Part shown: piece by piece, positions 45,666 through 55,419 of the stretch | How positions within the stretch are numbered: the first letter of the stretch is position 1 | Layout: the number at the start of each line of letters is the position of its first letter | Assembly (NCBI RefSeq): GCF_041860085.1 | Contig: NZ_CP124747.1 | Coordinates: 6,843,001-6,907,000, forward strand | Length of the DNA stretch: 64,000 nucleotides | Direction: 5' to 3' | From: Schlesneria sp. DSM 10557 | GTDB taxonomy: Bacteria; Planctomycetota; Planctomycetia; Planctomycetales; Planctomycetaceae | Notes under the pieces: model-generated | Databases searched by the model: none | What the model was told of the DNA's origin: nothing | What the model saw: only the letters and a program-made list of their open reading frames with translations | Program-made: the position numbers and the translations under genes

Positions 45666-46457
45666 ATGGCGGATCGATGGGCACTCGTCACTGGAGCCTC
45701 TGCGGGCTTGGGTGCTGAGTTCGCGCGCCAACTTGCCGCACGCGGCATGCACCTGATTCTCGTCGCACGCCGCACCGAGCTTATGGCGGAACTGGCTCAA
45801 GAGCTCCATACCAAGCATGGGACGCGGTGTGAGATTATCTCTGCCGACCTTTCCGATCCGGCTGAGCCGCAGCGAGTTCTGAAGGAAATCGCTGCAAAAG
45901 GGGTCATCGTCGAATTGCTCGTCAATAACGCTGGCTTTGGTGTGGTCGGAGAAGTGGATCAGGCCGACGTTGAGCGGTTGCTGCAGCTTGTGCGACTCAA
46001 TATCTCGGCATTGATGGAACTGACCTATCGGCTCCTTCCCCAGATGCTGGAACGAGGACACGGCGTCATCCTGAATGTTTCGTCGCTGTCGGCATTTCAG
46101 CCAGTGGCCTACATGGGTGTCTACGCCGCCAGTAAAGCGTTCGTGCTGCACTTCAGCGAGGCTCTGCATTGTGAGCTGAAAGATCGGGGAATTACGGTTA
46201 CGGCAGTCTGTCCGGGGGTGACGCGCACCAGCTTTTTTGATGTCGCAGGGGCACCGGGCTGGCTACAGAAGCATTCGTCGCTGGCCGTGGAGCCTGTCGT
46301 CAAGTCAGCCCTGCGAGCGGCCGAGCGGCGCAGGCAGTGCGTTATTCCCGGCTGGCGGAATTTTCTGCTGACGCTATTGGTCCGTATCGCGTCGCGCCGC
46401 CGAGTGGTAAAAGAATCGACGCGGTTCTTCCGACCTCGCCGTAAGCGAGACAAATAG
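45666..46457 (+). CDS. SDR-family oxidoreductase (DltE-like)
   Basis: This is a 263-residue classical SDR with [11 protein letters not shown] near residue 10, the NNAG motif, Ser in LNVSSLSAF, and the pair Tyr153/Lys157 in YAASKAF. The C-terminus is basic ([18 protein letters not shown]), which could hold it to membranes. Such proteins are generic reductases; the substrate is unknown. Start: ATG at 45666 or the GTG at 45654 four codons earlier; the sequence [12 protein letters not shown] is a normal SDR beginning. folC follows after 71 bases. Confidence 0.87.
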   Translation: MADRWALVTGASAGLGAEFARQLAARGMHLILVARRTELMAELAQELHTKHGTRCEIISADLSDPAEPQRVLKEIAAKGVIVELLVNNAGFGVVGEVDQADVERLLQLVRLNISALMELTYRLLPQMLERGHGVILNVSSLSAFQPVAYMGVYAASKAFVLHFSEALHCELKDRGITVTAVCPGVTRTSFFDVAGAPGWLQKHSSLAVEPVVKSALRAAERRRQCVIPGWRNFLLTLLVRIASRRRVVKESTRFFRPRRKRDK

Positions 46458-46528
46458 GCGATGACGCGCTCAACAATGTGCACTGCGTAACGTTGTCATC
46501 ACATCTCAGGATTCAGCCGGAATCTCAC

Positions 46529-47947
46529 ATGCCGGAGTCTTTGCAGACCTACGAACAGGCAATCGAGTACCTGTTTGGCCGAATTAATTACGAACGAGTC
46601 CACGCCGAAGCCTATTCCACGAGCGATTTCAAACTCGATCGGATGCGATTGCTCCTCGAACTGATGGGGAACCCCCACGAGCGAATTCCTGTCGTCCACG
46701 TCGCCGGAACGAAAGGGAAGGGCTCAACCTGTTCGATGCTGGCGTCGATCTTCAAAGCCTGCGGCTACCGCTGCGGATTGTATATCTCACCTCACATTAC
46801 GGCGTTTGAAGAACGTTTCACGGTCGATGGGGTACAGCCCAGCCAGTCGGAACTCGTCGAACTGGTGAATCGGCTGCTGCCTACCATTGCCGAAATGGAC
46901 AACCTCCCCGGTCGAATGCAGCCAACATATTTCGAACTGGCGACCGCTCTTGCCTGGCAACATTTTGTCGATCGGAAAGTCGATCTGGCGGTGCTCGAGG
47001 TGGGGTTAGGTGGCCGGCTGGATTCCACCAATCTTTGTCGTCCGCTCGTGACGGTTATTACCAACATCAGTCGCGACCACACGCATGTCCTGGGAAGCAC
47101 GCTTCACCAGATCGCCTACGAAAAGGCGGGGATCATCAAAACAGGGGTGCCGGTCATCTCCGGGGTGGGCCCAGGGGAAGCACGTGAAATGATCGAACAG
47201 ACCAGTTGCGAGAGGCAGGCACCGCTGACGCTGCTGGGGCGAGACTTGGAGTTGATTGAACGAAGAACCGCATCGCAGGGGATTTCGCAGATCGATGTCC
47301 GCACGCCGACATCCTTGTGGAAAGATGTTCCGATTGTGCTGCGGGGGCCACATCAGGCGACAAACGCGACGCTCGCACTGGCCGTCGTCGACGAGCTACG
47401 CGCTCGGAGGTGGAGCCTGCCTGATGCGGAGGTGAAATCAGGACTGCAGGGGGTCAGTTGGCCCGCGCGGGTCGAAATGATCGCTCAGTCCCCAACCGTG
47501 ATCATCGACGCGGCCCACAACTGGGAATCCGCCCGGGCTTTGGTTGCTGCGATGCGGGAAGAGCAGTCGCACTTAAAGCGAATTCTCGTGTTCGCAGCAA
47601 CGAAAGATAAGGATGTCGCCGGGATCTTGCAGCAACTGCTGCCGCAGTTCGACACCCTGATTCTGACTCGCTATCGAGATAATCCTCGCGGCGTCAGTGT
47701 GGAAGAGTTGTCAGGTCTGGTCGAATCCATGACAACGCGGCCCGCTCATCTCGCACCCGATCCTCTGTCCGCGTGGACACTCGCGAAACGTCTGTCAGGC
47801 CCCGACGACCTGATCGTCATCACCGGCTCTTTTTTTCTAGTGGCCGAGCTTCGTGAGACGATCCTCGCGGAAGCAAATCAGGCGACGTCGTGCGTCACGA
47901 CCGATAAATTCGTCGCGACCCCGGTTTCAGCGTCGTCCGGTCGTTAA
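46529..47947 (+). CDS. folC: folylpolyglutamate/dihydrofolate synthase
   Basis: The 472-residue cytosolic ATP-dependent ligase of the Mur ligase family carries a P-loop in HVAGTKGKGSTCSM, the DAVLEVGLGGRLDSTN region, ISRDHTHVLG and C-terminal ATKDKDVAG. It adds glutamates to folates and may also couple dihydropteroate to glutamate. Start: ATG 46529 (MPESLQTYEQAIEYLF), giving the normal FolC N-terminus; an ATG at 46478 adds unrelated residues. folP lies 5 kb downstream on the other strand, so the folate genes are not in one operon. Confidence 0.93.
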   Translation: MPESLQTYEQAIEYLFGRINYERVHAEAYSTSDFKLDRMRLLLELMGNPHERIPVVHVAGTKGKGSTCSMLASIFKACGYRCGLYISPHITAFEERFTVDGVQPSQSELVELVNRLLPTIAEMDNLPGRMQPTYFELATALAWQHFVDRKVDLAVLEVGLGGRLDSTNLCRPLVTVITNISRDHTHVLGSTLHQIAYEKAGIIKTGVPVISGVGPGEAREMIEQTSCERQAPLTLLGRDLELIERRTASQGISQIDVRTPTSLWKDVPIVLRGPHQATNATLALAVVDELRARRWSLPDAEVKSGLQGVSWPARVEMIAQSPTVIIDAAHNWESARALVAAMREEQSHLKRILVFAATKDKDVAGILQQLLPQFDTLILTRYRDNPRGVSVEELSGLVESMTTRPAHLAPDPLSAWTLAKRLSGPDDLIVITGSFFLVAELRETILAEANQATSCVTTDKFVATPVSASSGR

Positions 47948-48120
47948 TGGATGCGCGTGATAACTCCACCGTTCGGTAGATGACAGCGGGAACCGCATGA
48001 AGGGATTCTCTATTCTGGGCTTCGGGCCGGAGGGGAAACCTGGGGGAGTCTTCTGCCGGGACGCTCTGACCGATGAGGGGCGTATGCCCGTATGCCGTGT
48101 TTTTGGTGGACGGGGGACGC

Positions 48121-48154
48121 AAAAAAAAGTCCCCTGCGGAGTTCCGCAGGGGAC
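48121..48154 (-). terminator. strong rho-independent terminator (desaturase gene)
   Basis: A perfect 11-bp stem GTCCCCTGCGG, 4-base loop and CCGCAGGGGAC is followed on the minus strand by eight T. It lies 31 bases past the desaturase stop; on the plus strand it could also stop read-through from folC. Confidence 0.92.
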
Positions 48155-48185
48155 CAGATTCATTGTTCAATTCACTCGTGGACGA

Positions 48186-49145
48186 TCAGGCATCGGCCGC
48201 AGGAGCTCGGGTCGTCGGAATACGGTCATCGACATCGTAGGCCATGCCGAAGAATCGCAGTGTTTTGATGGCCCACCAGGTGGGGTCGAGTTCCCACCAC
48301 TTGTGTCCGGCAGGAGCCACATGGGGGTGAGCGTGGTGATTGTTGTGCCAGCCTTCTCCGTACGCCCAGATCGCCACCCACCAGAGGTTACGGCTTTCAT
48401 CGCGAACGTCGTAGTTGCGATAGCCCCACAGGTGTGTGGCCGAATTGACGAACCACGTTCCGTGATAGACCATCACCATTCGCACACAAAGGCCCCACAA
48501 CAACATGGGAAGTCCGCCGATCGCGTACAGAGCGACACCCGAACCGATCAGCCAAAGCGAGTAAGTCTTTTCGAAGAACTGGAGCAGCGGATCACTCATC
48601 AGGTCCGGGGTGTACTTCTTATAGAGAGCCTGTTGTTCCTCTTTCGTGCGACGGAGGAACATCCAGGTCAGGTGCGACCAGATCGCGCTGATCAAAGGTG
48701 AATGTGGGTCGCCGGGCTGATCAGACCGCTGATGATGCAGGCGGTGTGTTGCGGACCAAGCCAGTGGAGAGCCTTCTCCGGAAAGGGCACCGGCCATCAG
48801 AGTGACGAAACGGATGGGGCTGACAAGTTTGAATGACTTATGCGACAGGAAGCGGTGGTAACCCAGGCAGATACCAATGCTGGCGGTGAACCAGTGCAGG
48901 AATACGCACACGGCCAGAGCCTTCCACTCGAAGAAGAAGGGGGCTGCCAGAGCACCGGCATGCATGGCGACCATCCAGCCGACGATCACCCAGTCAACCT
49001 GTTTCCAGGACAACCGTTCCGGCAACCAGGGTTCCCAGATTGGCGTTTCTTTCGCGACCGCAGGGGCCGAAACGTGCTCACGGGGCACATCACGGAAAGG
49101 GGTGTGTTTATCCGACTTCGCGCGATTGGGGGACACAATTGACAT
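48186..49145 (-). CDS. acyl-CoA/fatty acid delta-9 desaturase
   Basis: The 319-residue membrane enzyme has the three His boxes of the stearoyl-CoA desaturase group: HRFLSH near residue 95, HRLHHQ near 130 and HNNHH near 265. The His boxes bind a di-iron centre that inserts a cis double bond. Four hydrophobic segments (for example VDWVIVGWMVAMHAGALAAP and WKALAVCVFLHWFTASIGICL) form the membrane part. It should adjust membrane fluidity. The ATG at 49145 is used; an in-frame ATG at 49163 adds only MIWKIH. The upstream region is AT-rich and may carry regulation. Confidence 0.92.
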   Translation of the reverse strand: MSIVSPNRAKSDKHTPFRDVPREHVSAPAVAKETPIWEPWLPERLSWKQVDWVIVGWMVAMHAGALAAPFFFEWKALAVCVFLHWFTASIGICLGYHRFLSHKSFKLVSPIRFVTLMAGALSGEGSPLAWSATHRLHHQRSDQPGDPHSPLISAIWSHLTWMFLRRTKEEQQALYKKYTPDLMSDPLLQFFEKTYSLWLIGSGVALYAIGGLPMLLWGLCVRMVMVYHGTWFVNSATHLWGYRNYDVRDESRNLWWVAIWAYGEGWHNNHHAHPHVAPAGHKWWELDPTWWAIKTLRFFGMAYDVDDRIPTTRAPAADA

Positions 49146-49821
49146 ATGTATTTTCCAAATCAAAGGTTTTCATTGATTGCCGAGCGAGTCCATTCCTCGG
49201 TCACCAATCGCGCTGAACGTCCTGCTTGCGCGCCGAAGGATCTTATGAAAAGATCGGAATTTGTGTGTCAGACGACCGTCATGTGATTGTCAAACTTTTG
49301 TCAAAAATGTCGCCACCCTAAAACCCCTACAGGCGGCCGTTCACGTCTTCGTCGATTTACAACGTAAACGACTATACGCAAATATCTTATGCGCATGTTT
49401 GTGCAACCTGTCTGGAGACATGCATACAGGCTGAAGGTGTTGCTGAGAGCTACAACCGATTCGTCACCTAAAGACGTAACAGGGCATTCCAGCCGTAAGG
49501 TCCCCTGACATCTTCGCGGGAATCCGATCCCGCTCGGAGTTTGAGGAAACAAACTCAACGCAGGCGGTCTATATTGACCAGATTACGGAGAGTGAAAAAG
49601 TTGAGTTTTTCTCAATTTTTTCCGCTCGCATGAGCGGGGACTCAAATCTTGCTGAGGGGCATTCCCCCCGTTCGACAAACTGATCCAGGTAGAAATTGAA
49701 TTCCGCTGCATGGCTCCCGGTATGGGATCTGCCAGCGTTCGGGATTGTGCGTCAATAGTTTGCTTCCGCAACCGCGCGTGGTGGCTGGCCATCGCCGCCT
49801 CCACATCAGAGGAAAACGAAA
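49146..49821. other. AT-richer divergent intergenic region with two hairpins
   Basis: The region lies between the desaturase and the giant repeat-protein gene. At 49594..49637 two hairpins follow each other: an A/T-rich one (AAAAAGTTGAG with CTCAATTTTTT) and CCGCTC-GCAT-GAGCGG. No coding ORF was recognised. Confidence 0.5.
49594..49637 (+). promoter_or_regulatory. tandem hairpins upstream of the repeat-protein gene
   Basis: The first hairpin pairs AAAAAGTTGAG with CTCAATTTTT (one G-U), the second is a perfect 6-bp CCGCTC/GAGCGG with a GCAT loop. They lie 185 bases before the start, where the untranslated leader may be. They could be a terminator or attenuator; which is unknown. Confidence 0.4.
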
Positions 49822-52800
49822 ATGGGCATGCTCGATCTGTTCCGCAACTGGCTGGACCACAAACGAGGCCAATTCCGCCCACGTACTCGCCTGGGCTACA
49901 CAGGAATCGAACTGCTGGAAGCACGACGCGTACTTTCTCCTGTGCTGATGGGGACCACGTTGAAGATCGATGGGACTGCCGGGGCAGATACCATCTCTGT
50001 CACCCAGGACTCCAATGGAGTGAAGGTCATCCAGAACGGCGTCGAAACGACGTACGATTCCTCCACAACCATTAACACGATCAATGTTTTTGGTCATGGA
50101 AACGATGATCAGATCACCATCAACAGCGTTTTCGAGTCCACGACTCTGACGGTGGACGGAGGAACCGGAAACGACACGCTGATTTCTCCCATCACCGCCA
50201 ATAACTGGCAGGTCACCGGTCCCAACTCGGGCACCTTGAATGGGAAAGCATTCAGCAACGTCGAGAATCTGGTGGGAAGCGGCCAGATCGACAATTTCCG
50301 TTTCGGGCCAGCCGGTTTCGTCAGCGGCAATGTTGAAGGGGGAGGGGGAATTAACACCCTCGACTACTCAAGCCGGACGGCGGGAGTCCTCGTCGACATC
50401 GGAACGGGCAAGGGGACCGCGATTGGTGGTCAGTTCTCGAACATGACCAACTTCCTGGGAAGTTCCGACAACACTGACTCGCTGACCGGTTCGAATACCG
50501 CGAACGCCTGGCAGATCACCAGCGGCAACGCCGGAAATATCAATCTTCAGAACTTCTTCTCGGGGTTTGAAACCCTGAAGGGGGGAAGTGATGTGGATAC
50601 ATTCAGTTTCAGTCCGACAGGGTTTGTTTCCCGCAACGTGATCGGTGGTGGCGGGGCCAACACGATTGACTATTCCGCTCGCAGCATCGGCGTTGTGACC
50701 AATCTGCAGGCGAACACCTCAACCGCGATCGGTGGAACATTCAGCCAGATCAATTCCCTCATCGGAACTTCGGGCTCGGACAATTTGACCGGGATCAATA
50801 ACACGAACGTCTGGAAGATCGAAGGTCAGAATTCCGGCAAGGTTGAAAGTGTCTTTACGACGACGAACTTCACCGGGTACGAAAACCTGATTGGGGGAAC
50901 GGTCAGCGACACCTTCAAGTTCTCCGCAGCAGGCTTCGTGAGTGGCAGCATCAACGGAGGCCTGGGCCTGAATACGCTGGATTACTCGGGCCGCACCGAG
51001 AGCATCGTGGTGAATCTGCAGACCAATTCCGCCACGGCGGTAGGTGGTGGGTTCCTGCTGATCCAGAATCTTGTCGGCAGCAGCGGTGCGACCCCCAGTG
51101 CCTTTGACACGTTGATCGGCACCAACCTCGCCACCGACTGGTCGATCACCAGTGGCAATACGGGTAATCTCAACGGCACGTTCTTCTTCAGTTCCATCGA
51201 AAATCTTTCTGGTGGAATTGCGAACGACACTTACCGCTTCCTGCCCGTGGGCTTCGTCTCGGGTGTGGTTAATGCCGGACTGGGAACGAACACCCTGGAC
51301 TACTCCAGCCGTAACAACGGAATCGTCGTTGGCCTGCAGTCGACGTTGAATACGAACGTGAACGTCTACACCAGTCCTGCCAGTGCGATCGGAGGAGGTT
51401 ACGCCTACATTTCGAACCTGATCGGCACCTCGGACAATGACATGCTGACGGGGGCCAACTCGACAACCACGACGAACGTCTGGACCATCATGGATCGCAA
51501 TACCGGGAACGTGAATGGCAACTTCAACTTCACCGGGATCGAAAATCTGAAGGGGGGGACAGGGGTCGACATCTTCCGGATGATGGACCAGAACAGCCTC
51601 ATCACCGGTACGATCGACGGAAATTTCGGGGGCTTTAACTGGCTGGATTACGGGTCTTACCTGACTCAGGTGACCGTCAATCTGTCCAATGGCGTCGCAA
51701 CCAATATCGGAAATGTGACGAACGTGATGAACGTCCGTGGTGGTCATGCGACCAACCACTTGACGGGAAATTCTCGCGGCAATGTCCTGCTGGGTGGTGA
51801 ATCCGCAGACACGATCGTCGCCGGACCTGGCCGCAGTCTGCTGATCGGTGGGGCCGGGGCTGATACCGTTACGGGCTATTCGGCCGACGATATCGTCATC
51901 GGCAGCTTCACAGTTTACGATCACGACCTGGCGGCACTCTCGACGATTATTGCCGAATGGCAATCCGCAGACACGTTCGAGCAGCGTGTCAGCAAACTCC
52001 GGAGCGGAGTGGGGCAGAACGGCAGCATCCGTCTGGTTGCCGACGCCACGGTGCTGAATGACGCCGCACCCGATGTCATCTCGGGTGGTGCATCAAAGAA
52101 CTGGCTGTGGGGCCAGCCGGCCGAGTTCGCCGACCTGACTGCTCAGGACATCTACGACACCCCCATCAACAATCCTCCGATCCTGACGGGTTCGAGTGTG
52201 CTGAGCTACGCGCCGCTGCAGTCGGCGACGGCGGTGAACACGGCGATCACGATTACCGATATCGACAGCACGACGCTGGTCTCGGCGACGGTTCGAATCG
52301 GTAACAACTATATCGCGGGCCAGGATGCACTTGGATTCGTCCCATCGAATGCGACCGGAAACATCACGGGTAGCTTCAATGCGACGACCGGCGTGCTGAC
52401 ACTGGTTTCTCAGAACGGATCCGCGACACTCGCTCAGTTCCAGGCAGCACTTCGCAGTGTGGCCTACTGGAACGCCAGTGCGACTCCGGTGACGTCGCCA
52501 CGCACGATTGTGTACCAGGTGTTTGACGGAATTGCTTACAGCAACTCGGTCTCGAGTACGGTCTTCTTCAACTCGCCACCTGTGATCGCTGGATCGAGTA
52601 TCATCAACTACACCGCAGGGCAGGGACCGACTCCGATTAACACCGGCATCACGGTCTCTGATGCGAACAATGTGAATCTGATGTCTGCCACCGTGAAGTT
52701 GTCGAACATCTTCTTCGCTGGACAGGACTTCCTGGAGTTTGTCGGAAATGCCTCAACGGGGAATATCACAGGGAACTATAACCCGGTGACCGGTGTCATG

Positions 52801-52977
52801 ACCCTCAGTGCCGGACCAGGAGGAGCCACCGTCTCGAACTTCCAGTCTGCTCTGCGACTGGTGACCTACCGCAACCTCAGTTTGACGCCGTCGCTGTTCA
52901 ATCGAACGGTCACGTTCCAGGTGTCTGATGGCAATGCCCTGAGCAACACCGTCAACAGCACCATCATCCTCAGCTAG
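49822..52977 (+). CDS. giant repeat-rich surface protein with LEARR motif
   Basis: The product is 1051 residues with no classical signal peptide. Its N-terminus carries GIELLEARRVLS, the planctomycete LEPR-type export/anchoring motif. Residues about 45-115 are an RTX-like strand region (DGTAGADTISVTQDSNG). Five tandem repeats follow, with Trp residues at 129, 230, 331, 440 and 554 (period 101 to 114). Each has a WxI...N-x-G, ENLxGG, GFVSG, NTLDYSxR and AIGG pattern. An RTX-like NVLLGGESADTIVAG block (near 660) and two cadherin-like modules (about 790-920 and 920-1050, opening PPILTGSSVLSY and PPVIAGSSIINY) end it. It is a likely surface or extracellular matrix protein, possibly calcium-binding. 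The stop overlaps the convergent folP by 8 bases. Confidence 0.85.
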   Translation: MGMLDLFRNWLDHKRGQFRPRTRLGYTGIELLEARRVLSPVLMGTTLKIDGTAGADTISVTQDSNGVKVIQNGVETTYDSSTTINTINVFGHGNDDQITINSVFESTTLTVDGGTGNDTLISPITANNWQVTGPNSGTLNGKAFSNVENLVGSGQIDNFRFGPAGFVSGNVEGGGGINTLDYSSRTAGVLVDIGTGKGTAIGGQFSNMTNFLGSSDNTDSLTGSNTANAWQITSGNAGNINLQNFFSGFETLKGGSDVDTFSFSPTGFVSRNVIGGGGANTIDYSARSIGVVTNLQANTSTAIGGTFSQINSLIGTSGSDNLTGINNTNVWKIEGQNSGKVESVFTTTNFTGYENLIGGTVSDTFKFSAAGFVSGSINGGLGLNTLDYSGRTESIVVNLQTNSATAVGGGFLLIQNLVGSSGATPSAFDTLIGTNLATDWSITSGNTGNLNGTFFFSSIENLSGGIANDTYRFLPVGFVSGVVNAGLGTNTLDYSSRNNGIVVGLQSTLNTNVNVYTSPASAIGGGYAYISNLIGTSDNDMLTGANSTTTTNVWTIMDRNTGNVNGNFNFTGIENLKGGTGVDIFRMMDQNSLITGTIDGNFGGFNWLDYGSYLTQVTVNLSNGVATNIGNVTNVMNVRGGHATNHLTGNSRGNVLLGGESADTIVAGPGRSLLIGGAGADTVTGYSADDIVIGSFTVYDHDLAALSTIIAEWQSADTFEQRVSKLRSGVGQNGSIRLVADATVLNDAAPDVISGGASKNWLWGQPAEFADLTAQDIYDTPINNPPILTGSSVLSYAPLQSATAVNTAITITDIDSTTLVSATVRIGNNYIAGQDALGFVPSNATGNITGSFNATTGVLTLVSQNGSATLAQFQAALRSVAYWNASATPVTSPRTIVYQVFDGIAYSNSVSSTVFFNSPPVIAGSSIINYTAGQGPTPINTGITVSDANNVNLMSATVKLSNIFFAGQDFLEFVGNASTGNITGNYNPVTGVMTLSAGPGGATVSNFQSALRLVTYRNLSLTPSLFNRTVTFQVSDGNALSNTVNSTIILS

Positions 52978-53845
52978 TTGGCAAGGTCCCCTGTGGCTGC
53001 GTCGCACGCCAGGCCATAATGGCGTCGCGGTTCGCAGCCACATCATGGACCCGCAGGAGATCGACGTGCTGTTGTGCGAGACCGATCGAGACACCGATCG
53101 TTCCGAACAATCGCTCGTCGATTTTCTGTTGCAGGATCTTCTGCAGGAATCCCTTGCGGGAGTGCCCAATCAGGACGGGGCGGCCAAGCTGCCGGAAGCG
53201 GCCGATGTTCGAAAGAATCTCGAGATTGTGCTGGGCTGTCTTACCAAAGCCGACTCCGGGATCAATCACAATCCGCTCCCGTGCGAGTCCTGCCCGTTCG
53301 AGTTCCTCAAGCCGCTTTGCGAAATCTTTGCAAAGATCTTCGACGACGTTCTCGTACCGGGGCGAAATCTGCATCGTCCTGGGCGTCCCTTGAATGTGCA
53401 TGCAGATGACGCCACAGGGATGCCTGAGACAGACGTCGAGCATCTGAGCATCAAAACGGAGCCCGGAAATGTCGTTGACGATCGACGCCCCTGCCAACAG
53501 AGCCTGTCGCGCCACCTCGGCTTTATAGGTATCGATGGAAATCGGAATTTCAATCGCGTCTCGCAGCCGTTCGATGACAGGAACGACACGCCGTAATTCC
53601 TCTTCCAGCGGAACCGGGTCCGCATTTGGACGAGTTGACTCTCCCCCGATGTCGAGGATGTCAGCTCCTTCGGAAACCAGGCGCAGTGCCTGTTCTACGG
53701 CGGCTTCGACCGGCAGAAACCTTCCTCCGTCGGAAAAGCTGTCCGGGGTCGTATTGAGGATCCCCATGATGAGGGGACGATCCCCCAGTTGCCGGTCGAA
53801 TCCGGGAAAGGTCCAGCGGCGGTAAGGGGCATTCTGGGTCAACAC
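52970..53845 (-). CDS. folP: dihydropteroate synthase
   Basis: The 291-residue TIM-barrel enzyme joins hydroxymethyl-dihydropterin pyrophosphate with p-aminobenzoate. It has MGILNTTPDSFSDGG (loop 1), DIGGESTRPNADPV (loop 2), SIDTYKAEVA, NDISGLRFD, IDPGVGFGKTAQHN and GHSRKGFLQ, all typical. Start: ATG 53845; the N-terminus MLTQNAPYRRWTF is usual. Its 3' end overlaps the repeat-protein gene's stop by 8 bases in convergent arrangement. folC is separated by about 5 kb. No sulfonamide-resistance insertion is evident in the loops. Confidence 0.94.
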   Translation of the reverse strand: MLTQNAPYRRWTFPGFDRQLGDRPLIMGILNTTPDSFSDGGRFLPVEAAVEQALRLVSEGADILDIGGESTRPNADPVPLEEELRRVVPVIERLRDAIEIPISIDTYKAEVARQALLAGASIVNDISGLRFDAQMLDVCLRHPCGVICMHIQGTPRTMQISPRYENVVEDLCKDFAKRLEELERAGLARERIVIDPGVGFGKTAQHNLEILSNIGRFRQLGRPVLIGHSRKGFLQKILQQKIDERLFGTIGVSIGLAQQHVDLLRVHDVAANRDAIMAWRATQPQGTLPTS

Positions 53846-54329
53846 GATCGTCCTCGCTCCAGGCTATGTTTTTGATCTGTCGTCCGGGCCGGACATTCGC
53901 CAGCGCCGGGCAAGGCATTCCAGGTGAATCGCGTCAACTCAGCGACGAGCCTGTCGTCCTCGTATCAAGAAAAAAGCTTCTAGCAAAAACGGGAAGCAGA
54001 TCACAGCGGCGACCCCGTCGGGAAGGGAGGAGGGAAAAAAGGGACGACCATGCAGAATCCGCCCGTTTTGGCTCAAGCATCTGCCGCCAACCGACTGGAT
54101 GTCACTTTAGGCAAGATGCACATGATCTTTCCTGCAACTCCGAAGAGCTTGTTTTAGACAGACTCTGACGGACGATAACAACGTCGCTGGGATTCACTCC
54201 CCCGCACGAGCTGTAGAGAACTCTTGCTACACAGTGTGAATCGAGGATCGCCCGCCGGGTGGGTCGGTTCAATCGTTAACTACACGAACGCGGGTCATCT
54301 TAATTACGCTGGACAAACAAGGAGGGGTT
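53846..54329. other. divergent intergenic region
   Basis: The gap of 484 bases lies between folP and the secreted protein gene. Short ORFs look random. It should hold both promoters. Confidence 0.4.
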
Positions 54330-54923
54330 ATGCCGATCTTAAAGCTGGTTCGAGGTATCTCCGTCACTCTCGCCGCGATGGGGATGGTCGTTCCGATGTC
54401 GACCATTCAAGCGGCCGAAGCGACCTCGAAAGTGAGTCGCACGGTTCACGCTTCCGTCGCTGCCGACGTTGCGAAACTGTCGACTGGCGAATTCGCCGGT
54501 CGAATTGTGGATCACACGGGTGCTGTGGTCAAAAATGCCGAAGTTGTCGTACGCCAGGGGAAGGCCGAAATCGTTCGGACCCGAACGGACGCTGAAGGGA
54601 TGTTCTCCGTCAACGATCTGAAGCCAGGTGCCTATCAGGTGAGTTCGGGGACGACGGAAGGGCTGTTCCGCGTCTGGAATGAAGAATCGGCACCCCCTTC
54701 CGCCCGCAAGAATGCGTTGATCGTTCTGGGACACAATGGTGCCCGCGGTCAGTATGCCAATTGCGATGAATGCCCTCCAGGCGGGTGGTGCGGCTTCCGC
54801 AGCATCGATCCCACGATCGCTCTGCTGACCGCTGGTGTGATTGCTGCAGTGGTCTTGAGCGCGATCACGCTCTCGAAGGTCAACGGGCTGGATGACTGCT
54901 GCCCAACGCCTACTTCTCCCTGA
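54330..54923 (+). CDS. secreted carboxypeptidase-regulatory-like domain protein with C-terminal membrane segment
   Basis: The product is 197 residues. A signal peptide (LVRGISVTLAAMGMVVPMSTIQAA) is followed by one domain (GRIVDHTGAVVKNAEVVVRQ, RTDAEGMFSVNDLKPGAYQV), a carboxypeptidase-regulatory-like beta sandwich. Next comes a Cys-rich stretch (YANCDECPPGGWCGF), then a hydrophobic segment (ALLTAGVIAAVVLSAITL) and a Cys-Cys tail (DDCCPTPTSP). It would be anchored in the inner membrane with its domain in the periplasm. Very strong ribosome binding site AAGGAGGGG and a strong terminator downstream point to a highly expressed single gene. Function unknown. Confidence 0.8.
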   Translation: MPILKLVRGISVTLAAMGMVVPMSTIQAAEATSKVSRTVHASVAADVAKLSTGEFAGRIVDHTGAVVKNAEVVVRQGKAEIVRTRTDAEGMFSVNDLKPGAYQVSSGTTEGLFRVWNEESAPPSARKNALIVLGHNGARGQYANCDECPPGGWCGFRSIDPTIALLTAGVIAAVVLSAITLSKVNGLDDCCPTPTSP

Positions 54924-54997
54924 TTCAGATTGCATCTGAATTCGTAAACGCGGCGGCTCTTCGGTAACCCCTTCCGATGACTCCCGTGTAAAAATCA

Positions 54998-55033
54998 GAA
55001 ACCGGACGTGACTCTCACGTCCGGTTTCTTTCG
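54998..55033 (+). terminator. rho-independent terminator after the secreted protein gene
   Basis: A perfect 14-bp stem GAAACCGGACGTGA, a CTC loop and TCACGTCCGGTTTC is followed by TTTCGT. It lies 75 bases past the stop codon. Confidence 0.9.
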
Positions 55034-55419
55034 TATTCCGGGGTGCAAAAATCCGAGTTCGTGACCGAGGGACCAAAATCCCAAAGCCGATCACCATTGA
55101 TCGCGAACATCGCCGCAACAACGTCGATCGGATCGAGCAAAAAATCGCGAAGAGGACGTGACGCCTCCCGCCCGTTTCCGGTTGCTGCCAGACAGTTCAG
55201 ACGGACGGGTCGTAGATTACCGTAGTCGTTCCGCGTGAGCACCTGCGGGCTTGGAGAGATGCGAACTCGGCGATGATCCTTCGTGGCGAACGTGATTCAC
55301 CCAAATCGGAAGTCACAGCCCGTCGAGGCGCGGGTGATCCCTTTCCCGATGGGTGGGTAACGATCAACCCCGTTGCAGCGTAAGATGCACATCACCCATA
55401 CAAGCTTGAGAAAAAGCAA
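55034..55419. other. intergenic region without recognised gene
   Basis: Short ORFs are present on both strands (for example minus strand 55242 to 55015), but they run into the terminator hairpin and have no homology. I see no supported gene here. Confidence 0.35.

Noticed and set aside
48121-48154. Strong palindrome initially seen as a possible CRISPR or transposon end
   Set aside because: It occurs once, lies directly after the desaturase gene and has a T-run, so it is a terminator.
50719-51963. 414-residue ORF on the minus strand inside the repeat protein
   Set aside because: It is a shadow produced by the repeat composition, with no start signal or homology.
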